DNA of 64,000 nt, from contig CM054118.1 in assembly GCA_028673005.1 (NCBI GenBank), positions 2,935,410-2,999,409 of the forward strand, in the 5' to 3' direction. This DNA comes from Tanypteryx hageni (lineage: Eukaryota > Arthropoda > Insecta > Odonata > Petaluridae). The translations under genes were made by a program, and so were the position numbers. The notes under the pieces are model-generated. The model had not been told where the DNA came from. It was given only the letters and a program-made list of their open reading frames with translations, and ran no database searches. Below are positions 22,681-33,290 of this stretch, in pieces. The first letter of the stretch is position 1, and every line of letters starts with the position of its first letter.

Positions 22681-22977
22681 CGCAGATATGGAATTCGTAT
22701 CTCATAGTTTAATTTTTCGAGCTTAATATAACAATTAGTCCTATATAGTGAAGATATTTTTTAAAATTTTTGCTTGTCTCAAAATATTGCAATATAAAAC
22801 ACAATCGGTGGTTTAGTTTGCTGTGAACGTAATCCTGGAAAATTCCTTCCGTCAAAATCCGATGTCATCATAAATACAGCCGATTTCACAAACTTTCTCT
22901 AATTGTCATATAAGGTTGGATAAACCAAGTGTATATTTTGAATATGTAGCAGTCCTCAAAGGATTTCTAGATCTCCA
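22681..22977. other. gene-free; begins with right hAT target duplication
   Basis: CGCAGATA at 22,681-22,688 repeats the octamer left of the hAT element. The remainder shows no gene. Confidence 0.6.
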
Positions 22978-23004
22978 CTGACGATGGCTGTTCTGTAGCC
23001 GAAA
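22978..23004 (+). ncRNA. hammerhead ribozyme-like core motif
   Basis: CTGACGA (22,978-22,984), one T, stem II GGCT/AGCC closed by a 7-nt loop GTTCTGT, then GAAA (23,001-23,004). This matches the CUGANGA...GAAA core exactly, with the same spacing as the Penelope-associated motif at 43,435. Stems I and III could not be convincingly paired, so function is unproven. It may be a leftover of a Penelope-like pLTR. Confidence 0.4.
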
Positions 23005-26000
23005 TAGACAGGTTTTTAACAATATCTTTATGGATACCATATGCACCATATGCATATGGATAAACTATGCATATACCATATGCATAGTTCATCAATTTTA
23101 TTTTAATCATAAGGTGAACAAGATAATTATATTTGAGTTGTGAAATGAGAGTTTAACCACCAAAGTCTACATAAAGAATCCGATTGAATTATATCTCAAA
23201 ATTATTCCTTATTATATTTTTGCATACTTAAATCCGTCTCAGTCATCAGCTTCTCTTGAAATAATGACTATGACGAACGATAAACGCGCACGAAGAGAAA
23301 TCGTGGGAAAGTCACTCGTGGCTGTCTGTTTAGAAAACTTGACTCGTCGTGTCGTATTTCGTTTTCGCCCATCAAGTCTTTTACTGCCGCTGCCTTAATT
23401 AACGGCGGTTCTCCAAACAAAAAAGAAAACTGAAATCACTCTTTCTCTCCCTTTCCATTTTAAAAACCGACCCACTCAATTTGAACCAAACACGGCCCTT
23501 GACAATTTGGCTACGTTAAGAATTCCTCCTCTTCCCTCCCTCCCCCCTCCCCCTACCACTTTCGCTTCCCAATCCGATTAACGGACGAATGGCTCCAGTT
23601 GAGATAATTGTGCCACTATCAGCACCAGGATACTCTTTCTCCTCCCCTCTCCCTCCCTCCCCTCTCCATACATACTCTCTCTATTCTCCCTTACCGCCAT
23701 GCCCCTCGGAATCTCTCAGCCACCCTTAACCCTCCTGCTCTCTCCCTCTCTCTCTCCCACTCTAAATACCCCTCTTTTCTTTTCTCGTTTCTCCCAAAAC
23801 GCTCTCGCGGACCCTCAACGAAATTGGACGACTGCCAAACTGCGAATTAAGGGATTTTTGCGGATGACGTGGATGACGCCTTCCTCCTATCCCTCTCAAT
23901 ATCCACTCATTTCTCCTCTCTCTCTTTCCCTTCTCTTCCCTTTCCCAGTTAGCTCGCTTCCTTTTTTATCGGTGCTATTAAAGAGAGGTGAAAGGAGGAG
24001 GGAGAGACTATTTACTTCGGCGCCATTCCCTCTCGGCCGGTCGATTCTCTCGAACTCTTCAAATGATGACGGGTCGAGAAAATGTAGCGGGCGTGAATAG
24101 TTGTTTACTGGTCGCGGAGGCATCGAGAGTTTATCGAACTTCCCCTCGTAATCTCTGTGGGTCAGTGATTGAATGGCAGGGATGGTCACTAAAGCATGGT
24201 GGCCGAAATTGCCAAGCGTATTTATTTCCAAAGGGAGATCGTTTCGGTAAAACTTTGCAGCGCTAATGGATGGTTATATTCGTGCTTTATAAACTTTCGA
24301 CTGTTGCGTAGGTAGTGTTTTTTTGGTGTAACGATATGCATGCAGGTAAATATTCTGGAACAATTATTTGGTGTAAAATTATTAATAAGGCGAAAATGTG
24401 ATTGAGAAACTACCGAAAAAATTTCATATTTTGTTTTAGATTTGTTTTAAATCTAAATTAACAAATAACAACACTCAGTAGCTTGATCTGTCTTAAAAAG
24501 AAAAAAATAGTCTTAAATATTGTAGAATTGGGAAAACAGAACTTCTTTTTACCACAAAGTGGTACGTAGGCTGTAGGGTATTCGTTAATTTTCAGATTTA
24601 TATGCCCTCTTCGTTAACTGAGAAAGTTATTTCCGTTGAAAACAACAAGGAAAGTTTATCAAAATTTTATATTAAAATCCATTGGAAATCTCTAAGCCTC
24701 ACTCTCTATAGTCTCAAAATATTGGAAAGCAACTTACTCTGAAAAGGGTTATTGCATTGCAAAACATAATTAACCGTAATTACAGTTTATAAACGTCAGT
24801 TACTTGAAAAGCTTGTAATTTAGTAATTAATAAACCCTTTAGAAATTTTGGGTTATGTGTTTTTTTATTTCTAAACAACGTTTCCTATTTTTAAGTGTCT
24901 GTAGAATAGAATCGTCGTTTAATGTGTTCAAACAAACCATTACCCCCTTTTGCACGGTAACTATACTGCCTGTAGATGAAGCGACATTTATGGTTATTTA
25001 TGGCTATATATTAAAATAATATGCATATGCATAGACCACACTCAAATCGAAACAAGCCTTGAAATTGCGTCGGAATTGTTTTAGAAAAAGGTTCATTCCT
25101 AACGAATGAGCGACACTTAAAAAGAGGCCATTTGCCAAGCACGGAGGAAATAGACGGCTCTAGAGAGAAAAAAAGAGGGAGAGAGGGTGAGCGATTTCTT
25201 TTACACCTTTTCCCCATTGTAACCCATAAAACATTCGGACGACGTTCTAGGGATTTTAGTTCCGAAAATATAATTGGACTACTGGAATTTTTTCTTACCC
25301 CCACCGCGATTCCCTTTTCTTTCTTCTTCTTAGTACCTCGGAAGAATTTTTCTTTTCCCTTGAAAATAAATTTCTACTTTCCATCACTCTCTCTCTCTTT
25401 CCCGCTCATAACAATACTTTTTTCTAGACATCCTTATCCGTTCGGGCACAAATCGCCCACGGGGCGTCTCCAACTCTCTCTCTCTCTACGTCTCTCTCTT
25501 TCTTTATTCTATCTCACTCCGTTCTCCCGAGCAGGTGGCAAACGAACGGTTTACTCGGGAGGGACATGGTCAATTGGGGGCAAAGAACGAGTGGGAGATG
25601 GAGGGAGGGAGAGTTGTGGAGGGAGAAGGAGAGGAGCGCCAAGAATTTCCCTCGGGGCCTAAAAATCCCATAAATTTATTTTTCTTTGCGTCGGATGCGA
25701 CTGTTGGGACCGGCCGCAGTTCCAGGAACTGAACAAAAAAAAGCGGGTTTTCAAGATATCTTACCGGGGATAAAAATAAAACGGCGATGAGGAGATGGAT
25801 ACCTCCGTTATAATCTTTTCTCCCCCAACGTATTTTTTTGCATCGAGTGAATTACGTGTTCTATTTTTCGGGAAAGCATTTCCTCGTATGCGACCGATGT
25901 CGGGACAAATATTCATCGGATGCATTAAGGCAAGGGAGAAAAATTAGTTTTATGCACGTTGCAACATGTCCGAACTCCCAAAGATACTTTTATAACTTCA

Positions 26001-28440
26001 AGTCTATCAGTTTTTAAACCATATGCAGTTATCGTTTACTACTTCTGTAGATTTCAAAGGTTTTAATGACTTTACTTTAAAAAACTGAATTGTCGAGGAC
26101 ACGTTTTGCCTAGGGTCCAATTGCGGATTTGTATGGAAGTGATTGCCATGAAATAGTTGGGAAGACAAGATGAGCATATTGGCTATAAATTAGTCGTCCT
26201 CAGTGGAGATGTTGAATGGGTTTTGCGACAGTTATTCGGCAGTTGTAAATTGAGTTTGGCGGAATAATTAGGTCTTTTTTGGACTTTTACCATGTAGGAG
26301 ATTGGTGGAAATATAAAACGAAGGAGTAACATATAAGTAATGAAGATTGGCTGCTGTCGTAACACAGAAGTTTACGTAATCAAAAGTAGGTGTAAGATTA
26401 AGTTAGGAAATATTTAAGCTAGCGTTTACTGAAGATTATCGAAGAAAGAAAAGCCAAAGTGAAAGGGAGAAAATTAGTCTGTTGACAGCGTTAGGGGAAA
26501 GGAAAGTTAGAAGAGGATTAATGAAAAGATCGTTATAGGAAAGTTTGCAGAGCGACAAATTTACCGACTCATGAGATATTCTTTGGGAATAATACTCTAT
26601 TTCAAAATTTATTGGTGCACAGGTTAATATGTATGAATTGCTTCTAGCGTAAGAGTTTTTACTACTTTTGTAATTGATGGATACTTTAATAAACAAATTT
26701 GGAGACATCATTTTTTTTAAATTATAAAACCGAAGAAAATACACCGTGAAAGTAACAATTTCATGTTTAATGTGATGATTGATATCGAGCTGTTTTTGCC
26801 AAAAAGAAAGTAGTATTCGAATGAAAGTCTCAGATGGGCTAATCTCTGAACATAAAGCAGTCCTTTCTCGTCGGCATTATTTGACGAAAAATGCACATTA
26901 TATCGGGATCGATATTGTATTTGATCTATTTATCTTTTTCTTTTGCTCTCCAGTAATTGGCGTAAATTTCTCTCTTAAATCTTACACCTATTCCTCCAAT
27001 TCATTTTTTTCTTTTTGTGAAACTACTTCATCCGTTTTCCGCGGTTGTGCAATCACACTTTGGCGGCAAATTTTTTGATGGAAATCTCGGCATGCTTGTA
27101 ACTGAAAGCACTCCTTCCATCTTTCGCCTCGTAATATTATTTTTCCCTGGATATCATTATTTAAAAAATAAACTTCTTTTTTCATCTCCTTCCGTTCCTT
27201 TGATGCTTCGAATGGAGGCTGAAGGGATATTCGTTTTAAATTTATGAGCGAACTTTGTTAGAGTTTTACGTGTTCAAGCCTCCGGGTCCTAATGAGCTCA
27301 AGACAAAACCTGCATAATAAATGGACGCGCATAAGCACTCTCTCTTTTTTGTTGCAGCGCCATTTCCAAGGAGAGTGCCAGCTCAAACTTAAGAGGGAGA
27401 GAAAAGGGTGTGAAATAATTGCCGAGAGGTAGAGAGAGAGAGATAGGAAGTTCATTTGATAGTGTAATTCTGCGGAAATTTGTAAAAAAACTCTTTTGTG
27501 AACGTTTCGCGAATATAAACAATTTACTTGTACAGCGCGCTGCTCTTGATCAAGATTGGAATTTTTTTGAATAAATTATATTAGATAAATTATTTAAAAA
27601 AATTTATTTTAACTGACAAAATATTGACACCGTCACTTTACCAAAAGCGTAAAACAACGGCTTTTTTGATTAATTTTTCTTACATTGTTATTTTCCGTAG
27701 AAATCGCTTTATGTTTCATTTTGTCTGCCTACGTGTTGTCTTGCTAGTCCCGCCCGACCACTTGTCTGTACGGTTAATTAAATTTAAATCGTAATCAAAT
27801 GGCAATATTCTGCTAAGCTGACACAGGGTGGTGAGAACACTTTATTCTATTTCTTTCGTTTGAATCATTACAAGAAAATTTAGATGGTTTGCCACAAATT
27901 GACTTACGCCATATTGAATGCACGACGGTGTATTGTGGTAGAAAATACATGTAATTTGGTGGTTCGAATGTAGATAGTCTGCTGCAAGATTTTTTTTTAA
28001 CCATGCAAATTCTGTTGATTTTCTATAATCTTTATCCATGATATAACATAATAGAAAGAAGTCCAAAGGTAGCTAGTTTTCATACTTCCATTTCTTCCCT
28101 TGCACAAAATTATTATAATAATTAAGGATTCTCATTTAAATAATAATCCTGTACATACATAAATGATTTATGTGCCAGTGCTGTTTGTCACACGAGTTTG
28201 AGTGGAGTACTTTAAATGTCCTTTTTACCAGTTCTTTAAGATAAAAATGATAATTTGGTATGCATAGTTATCTAGTACTATCTTAGATATAAATTTTCTT
28301 CAGAAATTTGTTATAAAATCAAAAAGGAAAAAATATAAAATTTATAAAAAGAAGTAAATATATACATAAAAATGACCTGAGGTCACACCGTTACCTATTT
28401 TTGGTATTAGAAGATTAAAAAAAGAATGTTTAAGTAAATT

Positions 28441-28442
<2 letters not shown>
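23005..28442. other. 5.4-kb gene-free region
   Basis: It holds nested ATGCATAT/CATATGCA palindromes at 23,037-23,093 and pyrimidine-rich plus-strand blocks at ~23,520-24,060 and ~25,310-25,530. Several frames of 60-176 codons were inspected: 23,608-24,266, 25,132-25,735, 26,436-26,744 and 27,258-27,522. All are low-complexity or lack any domain, and overlapping frames in different phases look alike. No transposon ends were found. Confidence 0.5.

Positions 28443-28482
<40 letters not shown>
28443..28482. repeat. (TA)n microsatellite
   Basis: Twenty TA units immediately left of the RTE insertion site. Confidence 0.95.
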
Positions 28483-28485
<3 letters not shown>

Positions 28486-28489
28486 CATA
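28480..28489. repeat. candidate left target-site duplication of full-length RTE
   Basis: ATAATACATA, identical to 31,757-31,766. Confidence 0.6.
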
Positions 28490-28490
28490 T

Positions 28491-28562
28491 GCACTGGTGG
28501 TGTAGTGGTTAGCGTGTCGGCTTTCTATTGCAAAGTTCGGGGGTTCAAACCCCTCGAATAGA
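28491..28562 (+). promoter_or_regulatory. tRNA-like sequence with Pol III A and B boxes
   Basis: TGGTGTAGTGG (A-box type, from ~28,496) and GGTTCAAACCC (B box, ~28,541) lie about 45 bases apart, as in tRNA genes. The T-arm GGGGG-TTCAAAC-CCCTC pairs completely (one G-U). The anticodon arm is poor and the acceptor ends do not pair, so this is a tRNA-derived promoter region or SINE head and not a functional tRNA gene. If it belongs to the LINE, it could give internal Pol III transcription. Confidence 0.6.
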
Positions 28563-28778
28563 GGTTTTATTAAAAAAACTATCATCAGTGCCTGGCAGTA
28601 GGCAGCAGTACTGTCAGTATGGTATAGAGCCGAAAACAAATGATGTTGGTTGGGTCTATATCCAATACAGCTGTAGGCGTGATCAGGACGATTTGAACGG
28701 CTACAGTACTGCGATGTGGAAAGCAAGAGGGAAACTACCACATTACAATCCCTAGTAAAGATTATATGGTTGGACAAT

Positions 28779-31712
28779 ATGAGTTCTCTCGAGGTAAAAC
28801 AATCCGGAGGTAAAATAGTCCCCCAATCGGATCTCCGGGCGGGGACTGCCTTGAGGAAAACATTTGTCGAAAGTAAATTACGAATAGGGACTTGGAACGT
28901 AAGAACTATGAGAAAGGCAGGAAAGCTAGAGAACTTGAAAGAAGAAATGAGAAGAAATAGAGTTGACATTATAGGGCTAAGCGAAACTAGATGGGAGGGA
29001 GAAGGACAGTTCGACTCGGAAGAATTCACGGTAGTTTATTCTGGAGGAAATAGTGGGGAAAGGGGAGTAGCTCTGGTACTTAGGAAAGATATGATGAAAA
29101 GCGTGACAAAGATAATAGCAACGAACGATAGACTGATGGCAATAAAGCTAAAAGCAGTCCCAGTGGACATGCTGATAATCCAGGTATATATGCCAACGTC
29201 AGCTCATGACGATGAAGAAATAGATGAGATCTATGAGCAAATTAATGAAATTTACGAAGAAGACGGAAGAGGAAAGGTAAACTGCATAATAATGGGAGAT
29301 TGGAACAGCATAGTCGGAGAAGGACAGGAAGAAAATGTTGTCGGGCAATACGGACTTGGGAAGAGAAATCGAGGAGGGGAGAAACTCGTAGAATTCTGCA
29401 TCAATAATGACCTTGTAGTGACTAATACATGGTTCAAAAACCATAAACGAAGGTTATACACATGGAAAAGCCCAGGAGATAGAATGAGATGCCAAATAGA
29501 TTACATCCTTGTAAAACAAAGATTTAGGAACAGCATAAAGAACGCCAAGGCATTGCAAGGAGCAGACATTGATTCAGATCACAGCCTTCTAATACTTGAC
29601 GTGAGTACAAAGCTCAAACAAATAAGAAAAACGAGAAGAGAAAGACAGACCTGGGACCTAGAAAAACTGAAAGAAAGGCAGGATGTAGTCAGCATGAAGT
29701 TGGAAGATAACCTAAGAAAGTTGGAAAACAAACCGAAGACCGTCGATATAGAATGGGATGAAATTAAAACCAGTATCAAGGATACCTTGGATAAAGAGAT
29801 TGGAAAACAAGAGAAGAAAATCAGAAAACCATGGATCACGAAGGAAATGCTGGAGAAAATGGATGAGAGACGAAAATGGAAAAACGTTAACAGTGAAGAA
29901 GGTAGAGCCAACTATAGGCGTATAAACAATGAGTTGAGAAGGGTAACTGATATAGCTAGAGAAAATTGGCTAAAAGGAAAATGTGATGAAATAGAACAAA
30001 TGGAGAAATTAGGACGGTACGATATGATGTACGCTAAGGCACTGGAATTAGAAGATAAGAAGTCTAATGGAATTTGTGGTAAAGGAATTATGAATACGGA
30101 TGGGAAGATAGTCTCAGAAACAAAGGATGTAGCACAGGTATGGGAAGAATACATTAAGGAATTATACAGCAAACAGACAGGAGCGGCAAAAATAGAACTG
30201 GAAAATGAGGAAAACATTGAAGAAGACAACTTAGGACCAAGTATTATGGAGAGCGAAGTAGAAAAAGCCATAGTGGAATTAAAGAAGGGGAAAGCCACGG
30301 GCAGCGATGGAATACCGGCTGAGATACTTAAAGTCATAGGATCAGAAGGACTAAAAGCGATCACGAAATTAATTAATAAGATTTACGACACGGGAGAGTG
30401 GCCTCAGGATTTCCTAGAAGTAACAATGATCCCTCTAAAGAAGAAGCCAAAGGCAATGCAGTGTAAAGATTACAGAACTATAAGCCTTCTGTCACACACA
30501 TCGAAGATCATCACGAGGATTCTTAATAAAAGGCTGGAGAAAAAGGCAGAAGAAATAATAGGGGAAGATCAATTCGGTTTCAGAAAAGGACGAGGAACTA
30601 GAGATGCTATAGGAGTAGTTAGAATCATATCAGAAAGAGCAATAGAATACAGTCAAGATATCTGCGCATGTTTCGTAGACTGGCAGAAGGCCTTTGATAG
30701 AGTAAATTGGGTAAAGTTGATGAAGATATTAAAGGATATAGGTGTAGACTGGAAAGACAGGAGACTGATTAGGAATCTATATGAGAATCAAGTTGTAAAG
30801 GTCAGGTTTGAGAATGTGGACACCTGCGGAATAAATATCGGTAGAGGAGTAAGACAAGGCTGCTGCCTATCGCCAACCCTATTCAATATATATGGAGAAA
30901 GTCTAATGCAAGAAGCTTTAGAAGGCACAGGGGATTTCAAAATTGGAGGAAGGATTATAAGAACAGTAAAATACGCAGATGATCAAGTACTTCTAGCAAG
31001 AAAGGAAGAGGAGCTACAAAAAATGATAAATAGACTAGTGATAACAGGTAGAAAATACGGTATGGAAATAAATACAGAAAAATCCAAGGTCATTCGAATA
31101 TCGGGTAAAGAAGAGAATCTGAACATAACTATTGGGGGAAAGCCATTAGAACAAGTTTCAGAATATAAATACCTTGGAAGTATCATAACACGAGAGGCAA
31201 AATGTACGGATGAGATCAAAACTAGAATAGGAAAAGCAAAAGCGGCTTTCAGGAGAAAGAAACAACTACTTACAGGGAATATAAGGGAAGATATCCGCAA
31301 GAAGTTGATAAAATGCTACGTATGGAGTATAGCATTGTATGGGGCAGAAACATGGACGCTAAGGAAAAATGACATCAAATACTTGGAAAGCTTGGAAATG
31401 TGGACTTGGAGGAGAATGCTGAAGATAAAATGGACAGATAGGATGAAAAACGATGAAGTGCTACGAAGAATAGGAGAGAAGCGAATGATTATACAGACTA
31501 TCAGAAAGAGGAAGGCTAACTGGGTTGGACATTACCTGAGGAGAGAGAGTATGATTAAAGACGTGTTAGAAGGAAAACTAGATGGGAAAAGGGAAAGAGG
31601 TAGGAAAAGGTTTCAGCTGATAGACGATTTGAAAGGGAAAGAGAGTTATCAAGATATAAAGAGGACAGCGGAAAATAGGAGTATATGGAGAACCAGGTTT
31701 AACCATGAATAA
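28779..31712 (+). CDS. RTE-type retrotransposon polyprotein: AP endonuclease + reverse transcriptase (intact ORF)
   Basis: ATG at 28,779 opens 977 codons without interruption (MSSLEVKQSGGKIVPQS..). The same start lies at the equivalent place in the minus-strand copy at 39,433. Endonuclease ~30-290: RIGTWNVRTM, GLSETRWEGEG with catalytic Glu, IIQVYMPTS, IIMGDWNS, QIDYILV, and DSDHSLLI near the end of the domain. RT ~450-760: MIPLKKKPKAMQCKDYRTIS, QFGFRKGRGTRDAIG, CFVDWQKAFDRV, GVRQGCCLSPTLFNIY, and the catalytic KYADDQVLLA, which has Gln after the Asp pair. The C-terminus has LYGAETWTLRK and RKANWVGHYLRRES. These are RTE-clade features. The protein would nick DNA and prime reverse transcription in the nucleus. 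All key residues are present, so the copy may be active. Confidence 0.93.
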   Translation: MSSLEVKQSGGKIVPQSDLRAGTALRKTFVESKLRIGTWNVRTMRKAGKLENLKEEMRRNRVDIIGLSETRWEGEGQFDSEEFTVVYSGGNSGERGVALVLRKDMMKSVTKIIATNDRLMAIKLKAVPVDMLIIQVYMPTSAHDDEEIDEIYEQINEIYEEDGRGKVNCIIMGDWNSIVGEGQEENVVGQYGLGKRNRGGEKLVEFCINNDLVVTNTWFKNHKRRLYTWKSPGDRMRCQIDYILVKQRFRNSIKNAKALQGADIDSDHSLLILDVSTKLKQIRKTRRERQTWDLEKLKERQDVVSMKLEDNLRKLENKPKTVDIEWDEIKTSIKDTLDKEIGKQEKKIRKPWITKEMLEKMDERRKWKNVNSEEGRANYRRINNELRRVTDIARENWLKGKCDEIEQMEKLGRYDMMYAKALELEDKKSNGICGKGIMNTDGKIVSETKDVAQVWEEYIKELYSKQTGAAKIELENEENIEEDNLGPSIMESEVEKAIVELKKGKATGSDGIPAEILKVIGSEGLKAITKLINKIYDTGEWPQDFLEVTMIPLKKKPKAMQCKDYRTISLLSHTSKIITRILNKRLEKKAEEIIGEDQFGFRKGRGTRDAIGVVRIISERAIEYSQDICACFVDWQKAFDRVNWVKLMKILKDIGVDWKDRRLIRNLYENQVVKVRFENVDTCGINIGRGVRQGCCLSPTLFNIYGESLMQEALEGTGDFKIGGRIIRTVKYADDQVLLARKEEELQKMINRLVITGRKYGMEINTEKSKVIRISGKEENLNITIGGKPLEQVSEYKYLGSIITREAKCTDEIKTRIGKAKAAFRRKKQLLTGNIREDIRKKLIKCYVWSIALYGAETWTLRKNDIKYLESLEMWTWRRMLKIKWTDRMKNDEVLRRIGEKRMIIQTIRKRKANWVGHYLRRESMIKDVLEGKLDGKRERGRKRFQLIDDLKGKESYQDIKRTAENRSIWRTRFNHE

Positions 31713-31756
31713 TCACGGACCTGTCTACGGACAGACTACCTATGATGATGATGATG

Positions 31757-31766
31757 ATAATACATA
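31757..31766. repeat. candidate right target-site duplication of full-length RTE
   Basis: ATAATACATA directly after the (ATG)n tail. Confidence 0.6.
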
Positions 31767-32453
31767 CACATGCATACAAAATGCTCATAATAAAATGTTC
31801 AGCGAAATCAAGAGACCCATTAATTCTTTGGAAACATTGCATAAATTTCCTTTACGATTCCTTCGTATAATTTTCTCGGGTATTGGAATTGTTCGAATCA
31901 GATTGTTAAATTTATATTAATTCATGACCGTCAGTTCATTTCACGTCTTGATTATTACAAATGAGGAAGGTCTTTTACCGAGAGAGAATCAGAGTGTGGT
32001 AACGAATACCCTATGGCATCTTTTACAATTGTGCAGAGATCCAGAGGGACCTAGAAATACATTTCACAAACCCAAACAAATCGCTCCAGTAGGTATGTAG
32101 AACCAGATTGAGACTGCTTCGTTCGGCTTTAAAATCTCAATCTCTAAATTTGAGGATTCCGGTGAGAAAATGCCAGAGAAGCACTTTTTAAATTTTAAAG
32201 AACAAATTCTAAACCAGAAAAGATTTAATTAAACCAGACGAGTCAGAAGATGAAATAGAGATTCCCTAAAGTTGCAATTTATCCCTCGTAGCGTTCGAGG
32301 AGACCGTAGAGATGCGTAAAAATTCAATTATTTTCGTTGTCTTTGCAGCGTCAAACACTTGGAAGCAATCCTCACATAATTTTAAGGGAAAGGAATTCAA
32401 AAGGTAAGAAATATTTGAAAATATCTAGGGAGATTCAAGTTCATGGTTTAGAT
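31767..32453. other. gene-free stretch
   Basis: No coding similarity or repeat partner noticed. Confidence 0.5.
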
Positions 32454-33003
32454 CAGTGGTTCCCGAAATTTTGGTTAAAGAGAATTTTGCGGAACGTCAT
32501 CATTAAACAATGTTGTATATAATCGATGGCAAAACTTGGTGGAGCTCCATATTAAAAATATTTGTATCAACGTAAAAAATTTTATAAGTAAAAAACTTTT
32601 ACAATTTACAATTATTTCAAGATTTTATATTTGTTCATACAGATATAGCAACTTTTAGACACATTAATTCATATTTATCAATTTATTAGCGGAATAATTC
32701 TATCGTGGGCGGTCATAAAGGCAGAAGTCATTTTTCAGCATTGGGTTGGGTTGTTTCTAACTGAGACAATTAACCACTTTCTTAAGATACGGACTAAGTA
32801 TCTATTTTTCCTTATTTTCAGGTTTCTTAGAAGCTCCTCCAAGCTTTCCTGGAAAATGTAACTTTTTGCCCTTTTGCCCACCCATCAAAGAATTGGTACC
32901 CTAATTACCAATAAAAAATTCCAAATAATTGATTTATTTACGCAACAAATTCTTTCGCGCCGTCTCTGACAATCAGCTGTGGCACGCGGCTTGAGAAACG
33001 CTG
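32454..33003. mobile_element. non-autonomous hAT-like element
   Basis: The left end is CAGTGGTTCCCGAAATTTTG. The right end is GGCACGCGGCTTGAGAAACG followed by CTG; its reverse complement starts CAGCGTTTCTCAAGCCGCGT. Both tips are of the CAGYG(G)TTYYC type common to hAT elements. The 550-bp interior is non-coding. Flanking octamers (gtttagat and atccagac) do not match, so the boundaries or age leave no visible duplication. Confidence 0.5.
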
Positions 33004-33049
33004 ATCCAGACATATGTAAGAATTCAACTGCGTTGGTTTTCATAATGGA

Positions 33050-33290
33050 ACAAATAAATTACTAAAATACAAGCCCATATAGCACCTAGGTAAATCCGGC
33101 CTCGACAGAGGGAACCTTATAACGATCTGGAGCACGTTAATTCTTGGGATTAAACCCATACAGCTCTTAGGTAAACCCAAACTTGGCAGAAAGGATAGGG
33201 TAAAAAATCTGAAGCCCATTGAATCTCAAGGGCCCTAGGCTCTAGCGCATATTGCTCATAGATAAATCTGTCCCTGACTTAGGGGACAGG
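33050..33290. repeat. degenerate ~85-bp tandem repeat
   Basis: Three related stretches in a row: 'atagcacctaggtaaatccgg', 'acagctcttaggtaaaccca' and 'attgctcatagataaatctg', each followed by a 'cgacagaggg / ggcagaaagg / gacttagggg' segment. No coding function is evident. Confidence 0.4.

Larger units (their letters stand above)
28490..31756 (+). mobile_element. RTE-type LINE, apparently full-length, with tRNA-like 5' head
   Basis: The 3' end is an (ATG)n run at 31,742-31,757 after 'ggacctgtctacggacagac', which also ends the two other RTE copies nearby. The decamer ATAATACATA follows the tail (31,757-31,766) and also precedes position 28,490 (28,480-28,489). This gives a candidate target duplication and places the 5' end at a tRNA-like sequence. 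The left copy sits beside (TA)n, so chance similarity must be considered. Between the tRNA-like head and the ORF the 5' UTR shares 'cgatgtggaaagcaag' and 'tcccccaatcggatctccgg' with the minus-strand copy. Confidence 0.75.

Noticed and set aside
28491..28562. Functional tRNA gene
   Set aside because: Anticodon arm and acceptor stem do not pair; only the T-arm and box A/B are convincing.
29199..31300. Antisense frames within the RTE ORF
   Set aside because: Shadows of the intact sense ORF; the same shadows recur in the truncated copy at 34.6-35.9 kb.
32446..33011. 8-bp target duplication for the hAT-like element
   Set aside because: Flanking octamers gtttagat and atccagac do not match, so no duplication is claimed.
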